Assembly (NCBI RefSeq): GCF_001704415.2
Contig: NC_030808.1
Span: 137,965,089-138,029,088 of the forward strand
DNA length: 64,000 nt
Origin: Capra hircus
Taxonomy: Eukaryota; Chordata; Mammalia; Artiodactyla; Bovidae
Reading direction: 5' to 3'
Shown here: piece by piece, positions 45,455-58,235 of the stretch
Position numbering within the stretch: position 1 is the first letter of the stretch
Layout of the letters: every line of letters begins with the position of its first letter
Notes under the pieces: model-generated
What the model was told of the DNA's origin: nothing
What the model saw: the letters and a program-made list of their open reading frames with translations, nothing else
Database searches by the model: none
Translations under genes and position numbers: made by a program

Positions 45455-45915
45455 GTCAGATTAGTCAAAGCTATGGTTTTTCCAGTAGTCATGTATGGAT
45501 GTGAGAGTTGGACTATAAAGAGAGCTGAGTGCTGAAGAATTGATACTTTTGAACTGTGGTGTTGGAGAAGACTCTTGAGAGTCCCCTGGACTGCAAGGAG
45601 ATCCAACCAGTCCATCCCAAAGGAAATCAATCCTGAATATTCATTGGAAGGACTGATGCTGAAGCTGAAACTCCAATACTTTGGCCACCTGATGTGAAGA
45701 ACTGACTCATTTGAAAAGACCCTGATTCTGGGAAAGATTGAAGGCAGGAGGAGAAGGGGATGACAGAGGATGAGATGATTGGATGGCATCACCAACTCAA
45801 TGGACATGAGTTTGAGTAAACTCCAGGAGTTGGTGACAAACAGAGGGGCCTGGTGTGCTGCAGTCCATGGGGTTGCAAAGGGTGGGACATGACTGAGCGA
45901 CTGAACTGAACTGTA
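45455..45915 (+). mobile_element. BovB 3' fragment
   Basis: C-terminal region and tail of BovB, ending in ACTGAACTGAACTG at 45900-45913. Confidence 0.87.
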
Positions 45916-46205
45916 GTCATATTGTTATCATGGTGAACAAAATTAGAAAATCCCCCATGCTGGAAGGACATTTAAGGGGTGAGCCCTCTGGGAAAGTTGA
46001 TAAAAGTCTTTTGCACTGGAGCAGTTGCTTTGGGCTTGGGAGAGGCAAGCATTATAAAAGACCAGGTGAGGATGAGCTGGTGGGACAGGACCCAGCAGGT
46101 CAGTGCTGATGCTGTGACCGGGGACAGAGACAAGGAACAGATTGCTTTGGAGGAAAGATGTAAAGAGTTTATAGAAAAGGCAGGTGGAACTGTCCTATAG
46201 GAAGT
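45916..46205. other. Unique intronic sequence
   Basis: Nothing recognised. Confidence 0.5.
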
Positions 46206-46207
46206 GG

Positions 46208-46425
46208 GGTATGTGTGCTAAGTCACTTCAGTCATGTTCGACTCTTTGTGACCCCATGGACTACAGCCCATCAGGATCCTCTGTCCATGGGGATTCTCAG
46301 GCAAGAATACTGGGAATGGGTTGTCATGACTCCTCCAGGAAATCTCCCAGACCCAGGGATAGAATCTCTTATGTCTCCTGCATTGGCAGGCAGATTCTTT
46401 ACCACTAGCACCACGTGGGATATAC
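46208..46425 (-). mobile_element. BOV-tA SINE
   Basis: Complete BOV-tA in reverse with the tRNA-like head at 46345-46420. Flanks GTGGGGTAT and GTGGGATAT may be its target duplication. Confidence 0.85.
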
Positions 46426-48474
46426 TGATCAGTAAACTGGCAATGGTTGAAGTCCTATGGTTTAATAGGCCTGCCTCATAAATAGGACTTATTTTTGCAT
46501 GTTATGGTAGTATGTTTAGCTTATTTTTTATTAAGACTTCATAGTAATATCTGCTACCCTTGACAGTTTATTGACTAAATGGGGTTCAGATAAGGTAGTT
46601 AAAAGTACAGTGTGATATTTTTGGAAACTTTTTTTAAAATGTCAAATGTTTGAATTTTTAAGTGTAAATATTTGCCAGACCTCCTGTGAATCATATGAAC
46701 AATTCTTTGGTTTGCTAGATACCACTGTTTTCTAATTGATTATATTTCTGTGTTTTTGTTAGGACTAGCACTGTCATCTTTATTTCATTACCAATTTTGT
46801 AAATTTCTGGCTCTGTAGCCTCCATATTTGTAAGTCAGGTGTCATGTTGGGGTAATCCATTCTGCTGTAGCAGATTTATGAACATTACCTCCTCAGGACT
46901 GTGAGATAGTGGGAAATGAGTGGGCATGGCATCAGAAGAGCTGAGTTCTGTCTCTGTGGCTGCCACTAGCTCCTTCACTCCACCTTTCAGAACATCCATT
47001 TTCTTACCCACCAAAACAAGCAATTGGACTTGATGGTCTCTGAATTCCCTCCCAGTTCTAGAAGTTTCACACTGATTCTCAAATACTTTAGTTTTTAACA
47101 AAAAACAGAAGTTCCCCTCCTACTTGCCAGCTCAATTTATTTATGTTCCTTAATGATGAAGACAGTCTTGTTGATAAAATCTTAATAGCTAAACTATTAG
47201 AGAAATGTTAGTACTTTTATTTCTACTTTTGTACTTGAGACTGGTCTTCATACCTTAAATTTTATCTCACCAGTGAATGTATAGCACAGCAGGATGCTGA
47301 TTTGGATGCTGCTGATTCTTATACTGTGGTAAATTTTAACCCCGTAAATGACATGAATTTTTAAAACTATTCACTACTGTGGTATAGGAAGCACTTCAGA
47401 GGCTCATTTATTCTTCAAGATATTAATTTTTCTAGGTCCAGAGGTCATGTATTGCAATATTAAGAAACAAGTTTGTCTTTGAATGGCCTTTTGTCAGAAT
47501 AGGATGTGAAAATGAAGTTCTAGAATTCTTTAGAAGTAAAGCATTTTGGTTCAGAAAGATTTTTGAAATTCAATGTATACAAACTTCAAACTTTCATTTG
47601 CACATTGTAACCCTCAGTGAAACTGCAAGTAGGTTGATTTTAGAGGGTCCGAGAGAGAGAGAGAGATCTATGAATATTAAATAGTGTAGCATTTTACAAT
47701 GAGTTGATTGAATCAGTTTTATTTATACTAAGGCTGGAATGTTATTTTTCTTAATCTGTAAAGAATTTATGCCTCCAAGAAATTAGACTACTTGGCTTTT
47801 GCTATTTGTGTACCATATTATAAATAAACACTGATGTGGTACATAATGTTTTTGAATAAAGAATTTAAGTGGCCTTACAAGTTGATTAAATCAATTCATA
47901 TTTGGAGCAGAGAAGCATTTTCATTGTGAGAAGGATAATTGAAGAGAACTTTGAAGAGGGGGGAAAAAAATGCAACCTTGTAGATGGGATTATCCAAGTG
48001 TGACACTGCTGTCAGTCTTTTAAATTGCCTTTTGAAATCGTTTATTTGGAAGTTAGAAAAAAACCATCTGCAACACTACTGTTGACTTCAGCTCAGCTTG
48101 AACATTTGGTTTTTCTCAGGGCAGATGCCTGATTAGTTTTATGATATTTTTATTTAAAAGAAAAAATTATTCAACTTTAGTGAAATTGGAAGATAATCAG
48201 GAAGTATGTATTACCTTTGTCCTCCTTATGGCTCAGTCTAGGGTTACTTAGTCAAGATGTTATCTTTTCCATTTTATATTACTAAAAAATGTACAAGATT
48301 TTTCTCATAAGCCTCCTGGAATACTTCAAAACTGATATTAATAAAATATGTTTTTTAAATTGCCAAGTAGAATATGTGAAGGTCAAATATAAAATTGAAA
48401 TTCTGGTCTAAAATTCAATAAATTTGAATCTGATACATCAGGGAAATAATTTTAAGTATCCACATTTTTAGATG
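46426..48474. other. Unique intronic block, about 2 kb
   Basis: The longest stretch of intron 4 with no recognised repeat. A short (GA)n lies at 47651-47664. No coding signal. Confidence 0.5.
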
Positions 48475-48960
48475 TTTTATTGAAGTTAAATTGATCTAAA
48501 ACACTGTTAGTTACAGATGTGCAACATAGTGATTCAGTATTTCAGTCATTTCAATCGTTACAAAATGATTCCCATGATCAGTATAGTTACCATCCATTCA
48601 TTGCCATTCAAACTTATTACAATATTGTTGACTGTATTCTCCATGCTATACATTTCATCCTCAAGACTCATTTATTTTCTAACTGGAAGTTTACCTCTTA
48701 ATTGCCCTCACTATTTCATTCATCTCCCCAGCCCCTCCCATCTGGCCACCACCTGTTTGTTCTCTGTCTATGAGTCTGTTTCTGTTTTGTTAACTTGCGT
48801 TCATTTGTGTTTTAGATTCTGCATATAAGTGAAATCATATGGTATTTGTCTTTCTCCATCTGACTTACTTCATTTTGCATAATATCCTCTGGACCCATCC
48901 ATATTGTTGCAAATGGCAAGATTTTATTTTGTTTTTTCGTGGCTGAGTAGTATTCCATTT

Positions 48961-48992
48961 TGTGTGTGTGTGTGTGTGTCTGTGTGTGTGTA
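48961..48992. repeat. (TG)n microsatellite, imperfect
   Basis: TG dinucleotides with a single TC interruption; further TG-rich sequence continues to about 49010. Confidence 0.9.
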
Positions 48993-49384
48993 CATGTGTG
49001 CATGTGTACACAAATACACATCTTCCTTATCCATTCATCTGTTGACAGACACTTAGGTTGCATTCATATCTTAGCTATTGTAAATAATGGTGTGGTGAAA
49101 ACAGATGTGCATATATCTTTTCCTATGAGTGTTTTTGTTTTGTTTAGAAGAATACTCAGAAATAGAGTAACTTAAATAATATGGTGTTTCTATTTTTAAT
49201 TTTGGGGGAACCTTCATGTTGTTTTCCATAGCGGCTGCACCGGTTTATGTTCCTGTCAACAGTGCATGAGGGTTGCCTTTTCTCTACATCCTTTATAGAA
49301 CTTGTTATTTTTTGTCTTTTTGATACTAGCCATTCTGACAGGGGGAGAAAATATCTTCTTGTGTTTTTATTTGCATTTCCCTGA

Positions 49385-50118
49385 AGAGGAGAGTGAAAAA
49401 GTTGGCTTAAAGCTCAACATTCAGAAAACTAAGATCGTGGCATCTGGTCCCATCACTTCATGGGAAATAGATGGGGAAACAGTGGAACAGTGGCTGACTT
49501 TATTTTGGGGGGCTCCAAAATCACTGCAGATGGTGATTGCAGCCATGAAATTAAAAGATGCTTACTCCGTGGAAGGAAAGTTATAATCAACCCAGACAGT
49601 ATATTAAAAAGCAGAGACATTATTTTGCCAGCAAAGGTCCGTCTAGTCAAGGCTATGGTTTTTCCAGTGGTCATGTATGGATGTGAGAGTTGGACTGTGA
49701 AGAAAGCTGAGCACCAAAGAATTGATGCTTTTGGACTGTGGTGTTGAAGAACCTTCTTGAGAGTCCCTTGGACTGCAAGGAGATCCAACCAGTCCATCCT
49801 AAAGGCGATTGGTCCTGGGTGTTCATTGGAAGGACTGATGTTGAAGCTGAAACTCCAATACTTTAGCCACCTGATGCAAAGAGTTGACTCATTGGAAAAG
49901 ACCCTGATGCTGGGAAAGACCCTGATGCTGGGAAAGATTGAAGGTAGGAGGAGAAGGGGACGACAGAGGATGAGATGGCTGGATGGCATCACTGACTCGA
50001 TGGACATGAGTTTGGGTAAACTCTGTGAGTTGGTGATGGACAGAGAGGCCTGGCGTGCTGTGATTCATGGGATTGCAAAGAGGTGGACATGACTGAGCAA
50101 CTGAACTGAACTGAACTG
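49385..50118 (+). mobile_element. BovB 3' fragment in L1
   Basis: Starts in the region just after the RT core and runs to the ACTGAA-repeat tail. Two frames, 49460-49747 and 49757-50092, are nearly continuous. A 'GATGCTGGGAAAGACCCT' stretch is duplicated in tandem at about 49896-49930. Confidence 0.88.
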
Positions 50119-50671
50119 ATGAGTAATGTGTACAATTTTTTCCATGTGTCTTTTGGTCATCTGTATGTCTTTGAAAAAATGACTGTTCATGTCTATTGTT
50201 AATTTGTTAATCAGGTTGTTGGGTTTCTTTTGCTATTGAGTTGTATAAATTCTTTGAAATTTTGAATGTTGACCTCTTATCAGATTTATCTTTTACAAAT
50301 ATCTTCTCCCATTCAGAGGGTGGTCTTTTTGTCTTATTAATAGTTTTCTTCAATGTACAAAAACTTTTTAGTTTGATGTAGTCCCATTTATTATTTTTGC
50401 TTTTGTTTCCCTTGCCTGAGGAGATAGATCCAAAAATAGCTTTGCCAAGATCTATGTTAAAGATCATGCTATCTATGCTTTCTCTGGGGTTTTCTGGTTT
50501 CAGCTCTTAAGGTTTAACTCTTTAATTCATTTTGAGTTTATTTTTGGATATGATATGAGGAAGTCATCCAATTTGATTCTTTAGCATGTAGCTGTCCAGT
50601 TTTCCCAAAACCATTTGTTGAAGAGGCTGTCTTTTCCCCTTTATATTTTCTTGCTGCTTTTGTCATAGATT

Positions 50672-51040
50672 CAGTTCAGTTCAGTCACTCAGTCGTGTCT
50701 GACTTTTTGCAACCCCATGAATCACAGCACGCCAGGCCTCCCTGTCCATCACCAACTCCCAGAGTTCACTCAGACCCACATCCATCTAGTCAGTGATTCC
50801 ATCCAGCCATCTCATCCTCTGTCGTCCCCTTCTCCTCCTGCCCCCAATTGCTCCCAGCATCAGAGTCTTTTCCAATGAGTCAACTCTTCGCACGAGGTGG
50901 CCGAAGTACTGGAGTTTCAGCTTCAGCATCATTCCCTCCAAAGAAATCCCAGGGTTGATCTTCGGAACGGACTGGTTGGATCTCCTTGCAGTCCAAGAGA
51001 CTCTCAAGAATCTTCTCCAACACCACAGTTCAAAAGCATC
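50672..51040 (-). mobile_element. BovB 3' fragment in L1
   Basis: 5'-truncated - strand BovB of 369 bp, starting with the TTCAGTTCAGT tail. L1 sequence is continuous across it. Confidence 0.88.
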
Positions 51041-51887
51041 AATTGACCATTTAACTATGGGTTTATTTCTGGGGTCTCTAGCCTGTTCTGTTGATTTATG
51101 TGTCTGTTTTTGTGCCAGTACTTCATTGTTTTGATTACTGTGGCTTTGTATAGAGTTTAAAATTAGGGAGCATGATACCTCCAGCTTTGTTGTTCTTTCT
51201 AAAAATTGTTTTGTCTATTCTGGGCCTTTTGTATTTCCATATAAATTTTGGGATTTCTCTTTTGGGTCTGTGAACAAAGCCATAGCTGTTTTGATTGAGA
51301 TTACATTGAATATTTCCATTGCATCAGGTTAACTTCAGTTCAGTTGCTCAGTTGTGTCAGACTCTTTGCGACCCCATGGACTGCAGGACACCAGGCCTCC
51401 CTGTCCATCACCAACTCCTGGAGTTTACCCAAACTCATGTCCATTGAGTCAGTGATGCCATCCAACCATCTCATCCTCTGTTGTCCCCTTCTCCTCCCGC
51501 CCTCAATCTTCCCCAGCATTAGGGGATTTTCAGATGAGTCAGTTCTTTGCATCAGGTGGCCAAAGTATTGGAGTTTCAGCTTCAACAACAGTCTTTCCAA
51601 TGAACACCCAGGACTGATCTCCTTTAGAATGGACTGGTTGGATCTCCTTGCAGTCCAAGGGAATCGCAAGAGTCTTCTCCAATACTGCAGTTCAAAAGCA
51701 TCAATTCTTCGGCACTCAGCTTTCTTCACAGTCCAACTCACATCCATACATGACTACTGGAAAAACCATAAACTTGAGGAGACAGATATTTTTTGGCAAA
51801 GTAATGTCTCTGCATTTTCATATGCGATCTAGGTTGGTCGTAACTTTCCTTCCACGGAGTAAGCGTCTTTTAATTTCATGGCTGCAG

Positions 51888-53174
51888 TCACCATCTGAAG
51901 TGATTTTGGATCATAAAGTCAGCCACTGTTTCCCCATCTATTTGCCATGAAATGATGGGACCAGATGCCATGATCTTAGTTTTCTGAATGTTGAGCTTTA
52001 AGCCAACTTTTTCACTCTCTTCTTGCACTTTCATCAAGAAGTTCTTTAGTTCTTCTTCACTTTCTACTGTAAGGGTGGTGTCATCTGCATATCTGTGGTT
52101 ATTGATATTTCTCCCAGCAGTCTTGATTCCAGCTTGTGCTTTATCCAACCCAGCATTTCTCATGATGTACTCTGCATATAAGTTAAATAAGCAGGGTGAC
52201 AGTATACAGACTTGATATACTCCTTTTCCTATTTGGAACCAGACTATTGTTCCATGTCCAGTTCTGACTATTGCTTCCTGACCTCCATGCAGATTTCTCA
52301 AGAGGCAAGTCATGTTATCTGGTGTTCCCATCTCTTTCAGAATTTTCCACAGTTTATTGTGATCCATACAGTCAAAAGCTTTGGCATAGTCAATAAAGCA
52401 GAAATAGATGTTTTTCTGGAACTCTCTTGCTTTTTCCATGATCCAGTGGATGTTGGCTGTTTGCTGCCTGGTTCCTCTGCCTTTTCTAAAACCAGCTTGA
52501 ACATCTGGAAGTTCATGATTCACGTATTGCTGAAGCCTGGCTTGGAGAATTTTGAGCATTACTTTGCTAGCATGTGAGATGAGTGCAATTGTGCAGTAGT
52601 TTGAGCATTCTTTGACATTGCCTTTCTTTGGAATTGGAATGAAAACTGACCTTTTCCAGTCCTGTGGCCACTGGTGAGTTTTCCAAATTTGCTGGCATAT
52701 TGAGTGCAGCACTTTCACAGCATCATCTTTTAGGATTTGAAATGGCTCAACTGGAATTTTATCCCCTCCACTAGCTTTGTTTGTAATGATGCTTCGTAAG
52801 GCCCACTTGAGTTCACACGCCAGGATGTCTAGCTCTAGGTGAGTGATCACACCATCGTGATTATCTGGGTCATGAAGATCTTTTTTGTACAGTTTCTGTG
52901 TATTCTTGCCATCTCTTCTTTTATCTTCTGCTTCAGTCAGGTCCATACCATTTCTGTCCTTTATTGAGCCCATCTTTGCATGAAATGTTCTCTTGGTATC
53001 TCTAATTTTCTTGAAGAGATCTCTAGTCTTTCCCATTCTGTTGTTTTCCTCTATTTCTTTGCATTGATCACTGAGGAAGGCTTTCTTATCTCTCCTTGCT
53101 ATTCTTTGGAACTCTGCATTCAAATGGGTGTATATTTCCTTTTCTCCTTTGCTTTTGGCTTCCCTTCTTTTCAC
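51888..53174 (-). pseudogene. BovB linker and reverse-transcriptase ORF fragment (428 codons)
   Basis: The longest open frame of the window. It codes the linker (start MKRREAKSKG), the RT palm with the FIDYAKAFD block and the catalytic YADD at residues 362-365 (52080-52091), and then runs off frame after the GET block at its end. The endonuclease lies upstream in a separate broken frame and the C-terminal domain (51340-51747) in another. RT would act in cis on BovB RNA and, in trans, on BOV SINEs. Lacking an attached endonuclease it should be inactive. Confidence 0.85.
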
Positions 53175-53216
53175 AGCTATTTGTAAGGCCTCCTTAGACT
53201 GCCATTTTGCTTTTTT

Positions 53217-53519
53217 TCAGTTCTTTTTCTTGGGGCTGGTCTTGCTTCCTGTCTCCTGTACAATGTCACAAACCTCCGTCCATAATTCATCAGGCACTCT
53301 GTCTATCAGATCTAGTCCCTTAAATCTATTTCTCACTTCCACTGTATAATCATAAGGGATTTGATTTAGGTCATACCTGAATGGTCTAGTGCTTTTCCCC
53401 ACTTTCTTCAATTTAAGTCTGAATTTGACAATAAGGGGTTTATAATCTGAGCCACAATCAGCTCCCAGTCTTGGAGCACAGTCTTGGACTGTACAGCATT
53501 TCTCCATCTTTGGCTGCAA
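53217..53519 (-). pseudogene. BovB endonuclease C-terminal fragment
   Basis: A 100-codon frame holding the end of the apurinic-type endonuclease. The SDH catalytic motif of this family reads SDY at residues 24-26 (Tyr codon at 53442-53444), so a histidine needed for cleavage is lost. This would disable the enzyme independently of the frameshifts. Confidence 0.75.
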
Positions 53520-55075
53520 AGAATATAATCAGTATGATTTTTATGTTGGCCATCTGGTGATGTCCATGTGTAGAATCTTCTCTTGTGTTGTTGGAAGAGG
53601 GTGTTTGCTATGACCAGTGCATTTTCTTGGCAATATTCAATTAGCCTTTGCCCTGCTTCATTCTGTATTTAAGGCCAAATTTGCCTGTTACTCCAGGTGT
53701 TTCTTGACTTGCTACTTTTGCATTCCAGTCCCCTATAATGAAAAGGACTCTTTCGGGGGTATTAGTTCTAAAAGGTCTTTTAGATCTTCATAGAACCATT
53801 CAGCTTCAGCTTCTTCAGCATTACTGGTTGGGGCATAGACTTGGATTACTGTGATATTGAATGGTTTGCCTTGGAAATGAACAGAGATCATTCTGTCATT
53901 TTTGAGATTGCATCCAAGTACTGCATTTCAGAGTCTTTTGTTGACTATGATGGCTACTCCATTTCTTCTAAGGGATTCCTGCCCATAGTAGTAGATATGA
54001 TGGTCATCTGAGTTAAATTCACCCATTCCAGTCCATCTTAGTTCGCTAATTCCTAGAATGTCGACGTTCACTCTTGCCATCTCCTGTTTGACCACTTCCA
54101 ATGCCTTAATTCATGGACCTAACATTCCAGGTTCCTATGCAATATTGCTCTTTACATCATTGGACCTTGCTTCTATCACCAGTCACATCCACAACTGGTT
54201 GTTGTTTTTGCTTTGGCTCCATCCCTTCATTCTTTCTGGAGTTCTTTCTCCACTGATCTCCAGTAGCATATTGGGCACCTACCAACCTGGGGAGTTCATC
54301 ATTCAGTGTCCTATCTTTTTGCCTTTTCATACTGCTCATGGAGTTCTCAAGGCAAGAATACTGAAGTGCTTTGCCATTCCCTTCTCCAGTGGACCACATT
54401 TTGTCAGACCTCTCCACCATGACCCGCCCGTCTTGGGTTCCTTTGGGGGCATGGCTTAGTTTCATTGAGTTAGACTGGCTAGTTTTCTGTGATTGTGGTT
54501 TCAGTCTGTCTGCCCTCTGATGCCTTCTGTCTTACTGGGGTTTCTTTTCCCTTGGACATGGGGTATCTCTTCACGGCTGCTCCAGCAAAGTGCCACCGTT
54601 GCGCCTTACCTTGGATGTGAGGTGTCTCCTCACGGCTGCCGCTCCTGACCTTGGACTTGGGGTATCACCTCTCCGCGCAGCACACCACCACTCCTGGGGT
54701 AGTATGATTATCTTCACGGTATTCTTTCAGTCCGTTAGCACAGTATATCTTCCCATTTCTTTATGTCATCTTCAGTTTCTTTCATCAGTGTCTTTTTGTT
54801 GTCCAATGTAGGTTTATTCCTAGGTTTTGGGGGTTTTTTGGGGTACAATTGCATATGAAATTTTTTTTCTTAATTTCTCTCTTTTCATTGTTAGTATGTA
54901 GAAAAACAACAGATTTCTGTATATTAATTTTGTTTGCTGCCACTTTTCTGAATTCCTTTTTTTCTAAAAGTTAAAAAAATTTTTTTCCATAAATACTATC
55001 ATGTCATCTGCAAACAGTGATAGTTTTACTTGTTCCTTTCCTGTCTGGATTCCTTTTATTTCTCTTTAAAGGAAC

Positions 55076-56289
55076 TATATTCTTAAATGAAAACTTTTGT
55101 GTTTGCTTTTATAAAAGAATTGAGTATGATTTAAGATGAAAAGCAGGGTCCTTTGTGATGTTGAATATCAGTCTTAGATTTCAGCATATGGGAAGTGAAA
55201 CCATAGAGAGTGACAGGAATGAATGTATATTATCACTCTTGTATATTATCACTCCTAGGGGCCTTTGAGGTAGAAAACAGTCTTCTGTGGACATCGAGAG
55301 CATGACTTCTCAGTATTTGTTCCATGGTCTCACTGTGGGACTCCAGGGAGATTCTCAGGTGGGGAAAGTGGGTGGCATGTGGACTGATCCAAAACTAAAG
55401 TTCTCTGCCCTCAGGCCAGTGCCACCCAATTTCATGTCACCTAAGGGCAGCCTAGTCAGTAAGTTATAAAGGGGCGCAGTTCATATTTCCAACTGAAATT
55501 AGCAAATACGTTAAGTTTGCTGGATATTCAAATATATATTCTTCAGATAAGAGCAGCTTGTCACTGGAGCTGGGACTGGGCATGTATTTAACAGAAAGTG
55601 GTACATAGTGGGAGGAGATTATGGATCAAGAGACTGGGATAGGCAGGCACAGGTAAGCATATATAGAGTACTGTGGCTCATCAGGGCCCTGCAGGTACTT
55701 TGTGTAGGGTCAGAGAGGAAGCTGAGGGAGAGGGAACAGCAGGAAAATAAATACTGTTGATTATATTCTCATGAAAGAGGCTCTTCACATCAGGAAATGT
55801 AAAGTGGTACAACTTTTTGGGTAAGTCTTACAGCAATCTATGTCAAGAGTGTTAATTTAAAAAGATACTAGGACATTATGTTAAGGAAATAAGTTGTCCA
55901 TAAAATCTTCTATTCAATAATATTCACAATAGCACACACAAAAGAGTGAGAGTGAAAGGAAGAGCAGACAGCAGGACCTACCAGGAGCTGGGGATGGAAC
56001 AGCCAGTAAAGTGCCATTAAAGTGTCTGCTATCTGGAAGCGTACATTTTGGTGCAGTTGGGTGTGAGTCAGAAGCTCTTGTACAGAAAATAAACAACTCA
56101 AATAATATTATATTATGACAGATGGAGGGAAGTGCTTTGAAGATTAATATAGTGAACTCAGGTCATTGCAAGAGACAGAAAATGGTGCTATCTATTTTAG
56201 TTAGAATAATTAGGAAAGGTAGGTTGATATTTGGGTGGAGACCTGAATAAAATGGGGGAGCATATCATACCAAAGTCTGGCAGAGGCGT
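55076..56289. other. Intronic sequence, old repeat likely but unnamed
   Basis: 55076-55880 appears unique. 55900-56289 has the purine-rich style of an old dispersed repeat ('GTGGAGACCTGAATAAAATG' near 56234), but I cannot name the family. Confidence 0.4.
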
Positions 56290-56890
56290 GAGGAGAGACA
56301 TAAGTGAGGTAGGTTAAGAGGTACAGACTTCCAGTTGCAAAATAAGTGAGTCATGGGTATGAAATGTACAGTGTGGGGAAGACAGTCAGTAATTATGTAA
56401 TATCTTTGTATGTGACAGATGGTAACTAGGCTTATCATATTGTATCTTATGTAATGTATAGGAATATTGTATCACTTTGTTTTATACCAGGAACTAACAG
56501 TGTTATAGGTCAATTATACTTTAACAAACAAATTCATAGAAATTTTCAGATTTGTGCCTACCAGAGGCAGATGATAGGGGGAAGGGGAATTGGATGAAGT
56601 CAGTCAAAAGGTACAAGCTTTCAGTTATAAGGTAAATAAATACCAGGGGTAAAATTTACAATATGATAAATGTAATTAACACTACTGTACATTACATGTG
56701 AAGGCTAATCTTCTAAGAGTTTTTGTCAAAAAGAAAAAAGTTGTTTTCCTTTAATTTTTTATCAACATGAGATGATGAATGTTCACTAAACTTATTCTGA
56801 TAATCATTCTGTGATGTATGTAAGTCAAATCATTATTTTGTACACCTTAAATTTACACAGTATGGTATGTCAGAAATAGAAACACATGGG
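56290..56890 (+). mobile_element. Old L1 3' ends, two successive copies
   Basis: 56290-56525 and 56575-56890 each resemble an old L1 3' UTR (the 'AGGTACAGACTTCCAGTT' and 'AGGTACAAGCTTTCAGTT' blocks at 56320 and 56609; the latter ends at 'TTGTACACCTTAAATTTACA'). They are diverged from each other, so either tandem inserts or a duplicated 3' region. Confidence 0.65.
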
Positions 56891-57673
56891 CCAAATTTTG
56901 ATAATTATTGACTCAGAATGTCAGCATTCATGCATATGTTTGAAATTTTCCTTAACAAAAGCATACTCCTAAATTTAAGTAAAGTAAATCTCCCATCTAC
57001 AGTGGATAGAAGTGGTACAAACTTAAAAAGAACAGACTTGTTAAATTTGCATAACATACAGAATTCATATAAAATCCATAACCTACTGGGGGAGAAGATT
57101 GAAATCTTGGAAGAGCATAGGAAATGTTTCCTTCTTGCCCTTTTTTAAAATAGTCAGGCAGACATTGTCCACAGCTGTAAATAGGATAGGCGGTTTAAGA
57201 CTTTGAAGAGAAAAAGGGAAAGGGGAAACAAATCTGGCAGAATGGCCTTCTAGGCAGAGGGCCAGTAGGTGTGGAGGACCTGAAGTTGTTGTTAGGTGAG
57301 TTCTTAGACTGGTAAGGAGCACATTGTCCCTGAGGCAGGGAAAGTTGGGAGAGTAGGTGGTGTTAGAACCTTGTAAACCATGGTGAGGACTTAGGACTTG
57401 ATTCTGCATAAGATGCACACCTTTGTGGAGATTGATGTAGCTTGAGTTTAGAAGGATCATGCCAGCCTGTGTATGGAAAATAGACCAGGGAGTCAGTCAG
57501 GATTATGGAAGCTGAAGAACTAATAGGAGGTTACTGAAATAATCCAGACAATATACAGTTGGCTGGGATGGGGGTGAAAAGTGGCTGATGTGGCCTGTGT
57601 GTTTAAATAGAGGCTCCAGGAATGGCTATTGGATGGACATGAGATGTGCAAAAGAGAGGAGTTGTAGGTGACC
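56891..57673. other. Intronic sequence without a confident call
   Basis: 57180-57480 looks like a continuation of the unnamed old repeat seen at 55900-56289. The rest is unique. Confidence 0.4.
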
Positions 57674-57940
57674 ACAGGATTTTTACTCCAGTACTTTGGC
57701 CACCTCATGCGAAGAGTTGGCTCATTGGAAAAGACTCTGATGCTTGGAGGGATTAGGGGCAGGAGGAGAAGGAGACGACAGAGGATGAGATGGCTGGATG
57801 GCATCACTGACTCAATGGGCGTGAATCTGAGTGAACTCCAGGAGTTGGTGATGGATAGGGAGGCCTGGCGTGCTGCGATTCATGGGGTCACAAAGAGTCG
57901 GACACAACTGAGCGACTGAACTGAACTGAACAGGATTTTT
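57674..57940 (+). mobile_element. Short BovB 3' insertion with target duplication
   Basis: The insert (57685-57929, 245 bp) is the end of BovB, ending in ACTGAACTGAA. The exact 11-bp duplication ACAGGATTTTT is at 57674-57684 and 57930-57940. It is severely 5' truncated. Confidence 0.93.
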
Positions 57941-58235
57941 GGTCTAAACATAAGTACAGAGCTGCTGCTGAGACTCAGAAGAAGAGGCGAGCAGACCTCA
58001 TAGAGTAAGAGGCATGCTGAGTTCAAATTTAAGACGTGTTGAACTTGAGCTGTTCTATGATATCAAAGTGAATGTTGACTTGGCAGTAGGGCAGAAGAAT
58101 CTGTAGTTCAGAGTAGAATTTGGGATGGATATTGGAGAAGTGGGTCATTAACTTGTGCAAAAACCAGAGGGTGGTAGCTAGAAGTCAAGTGGAGGCCTTC
58201 CAAGGAGAGAGTGACCGCCTGTGCCCGTTTTGCTC

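Larger units (their letters stand above)
51334..54696 (-). mobile_element. Near-full-length BovB LINE, best preserved in the window
   Basis: About 3.36 kb on the - strand, from the GC-rich 5' end (54696) through endonuclease (about 54100-53400), linker, RT and C-terminal region to the TTCAGTTCAG tail at 51334. There are no nested insertions. Its length agrees with the reconstructed copy at 13572-19548 (about 3.39 kb), so both are essentially full length. It is inserted in an L1 and antisense to MRPL3. Frameshifts and stops separate endonuclease, RT and C-terminal frames. Confidence 0.9.
48475..55075 (-). mobile_element. L1 LINE split by three BovB insertions
   Basis: L1 3' half on the - strand, in four collinear pieces: 48475-49384, 50119-50671, 51041-51333 and 54697-55075. 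Together they give about 2.1 kb. A (TG)n expansion at 48961-48992 lies inside it. The three BovB copies arrived later. Confidence 0.82.

Noticed and set aside
48517..48828. A 103-codon frame with hydrophobic stretches.
   Set aside because: It is the antisense of an L1 3' region. The hydrophobic look comes from T-rich sequence.
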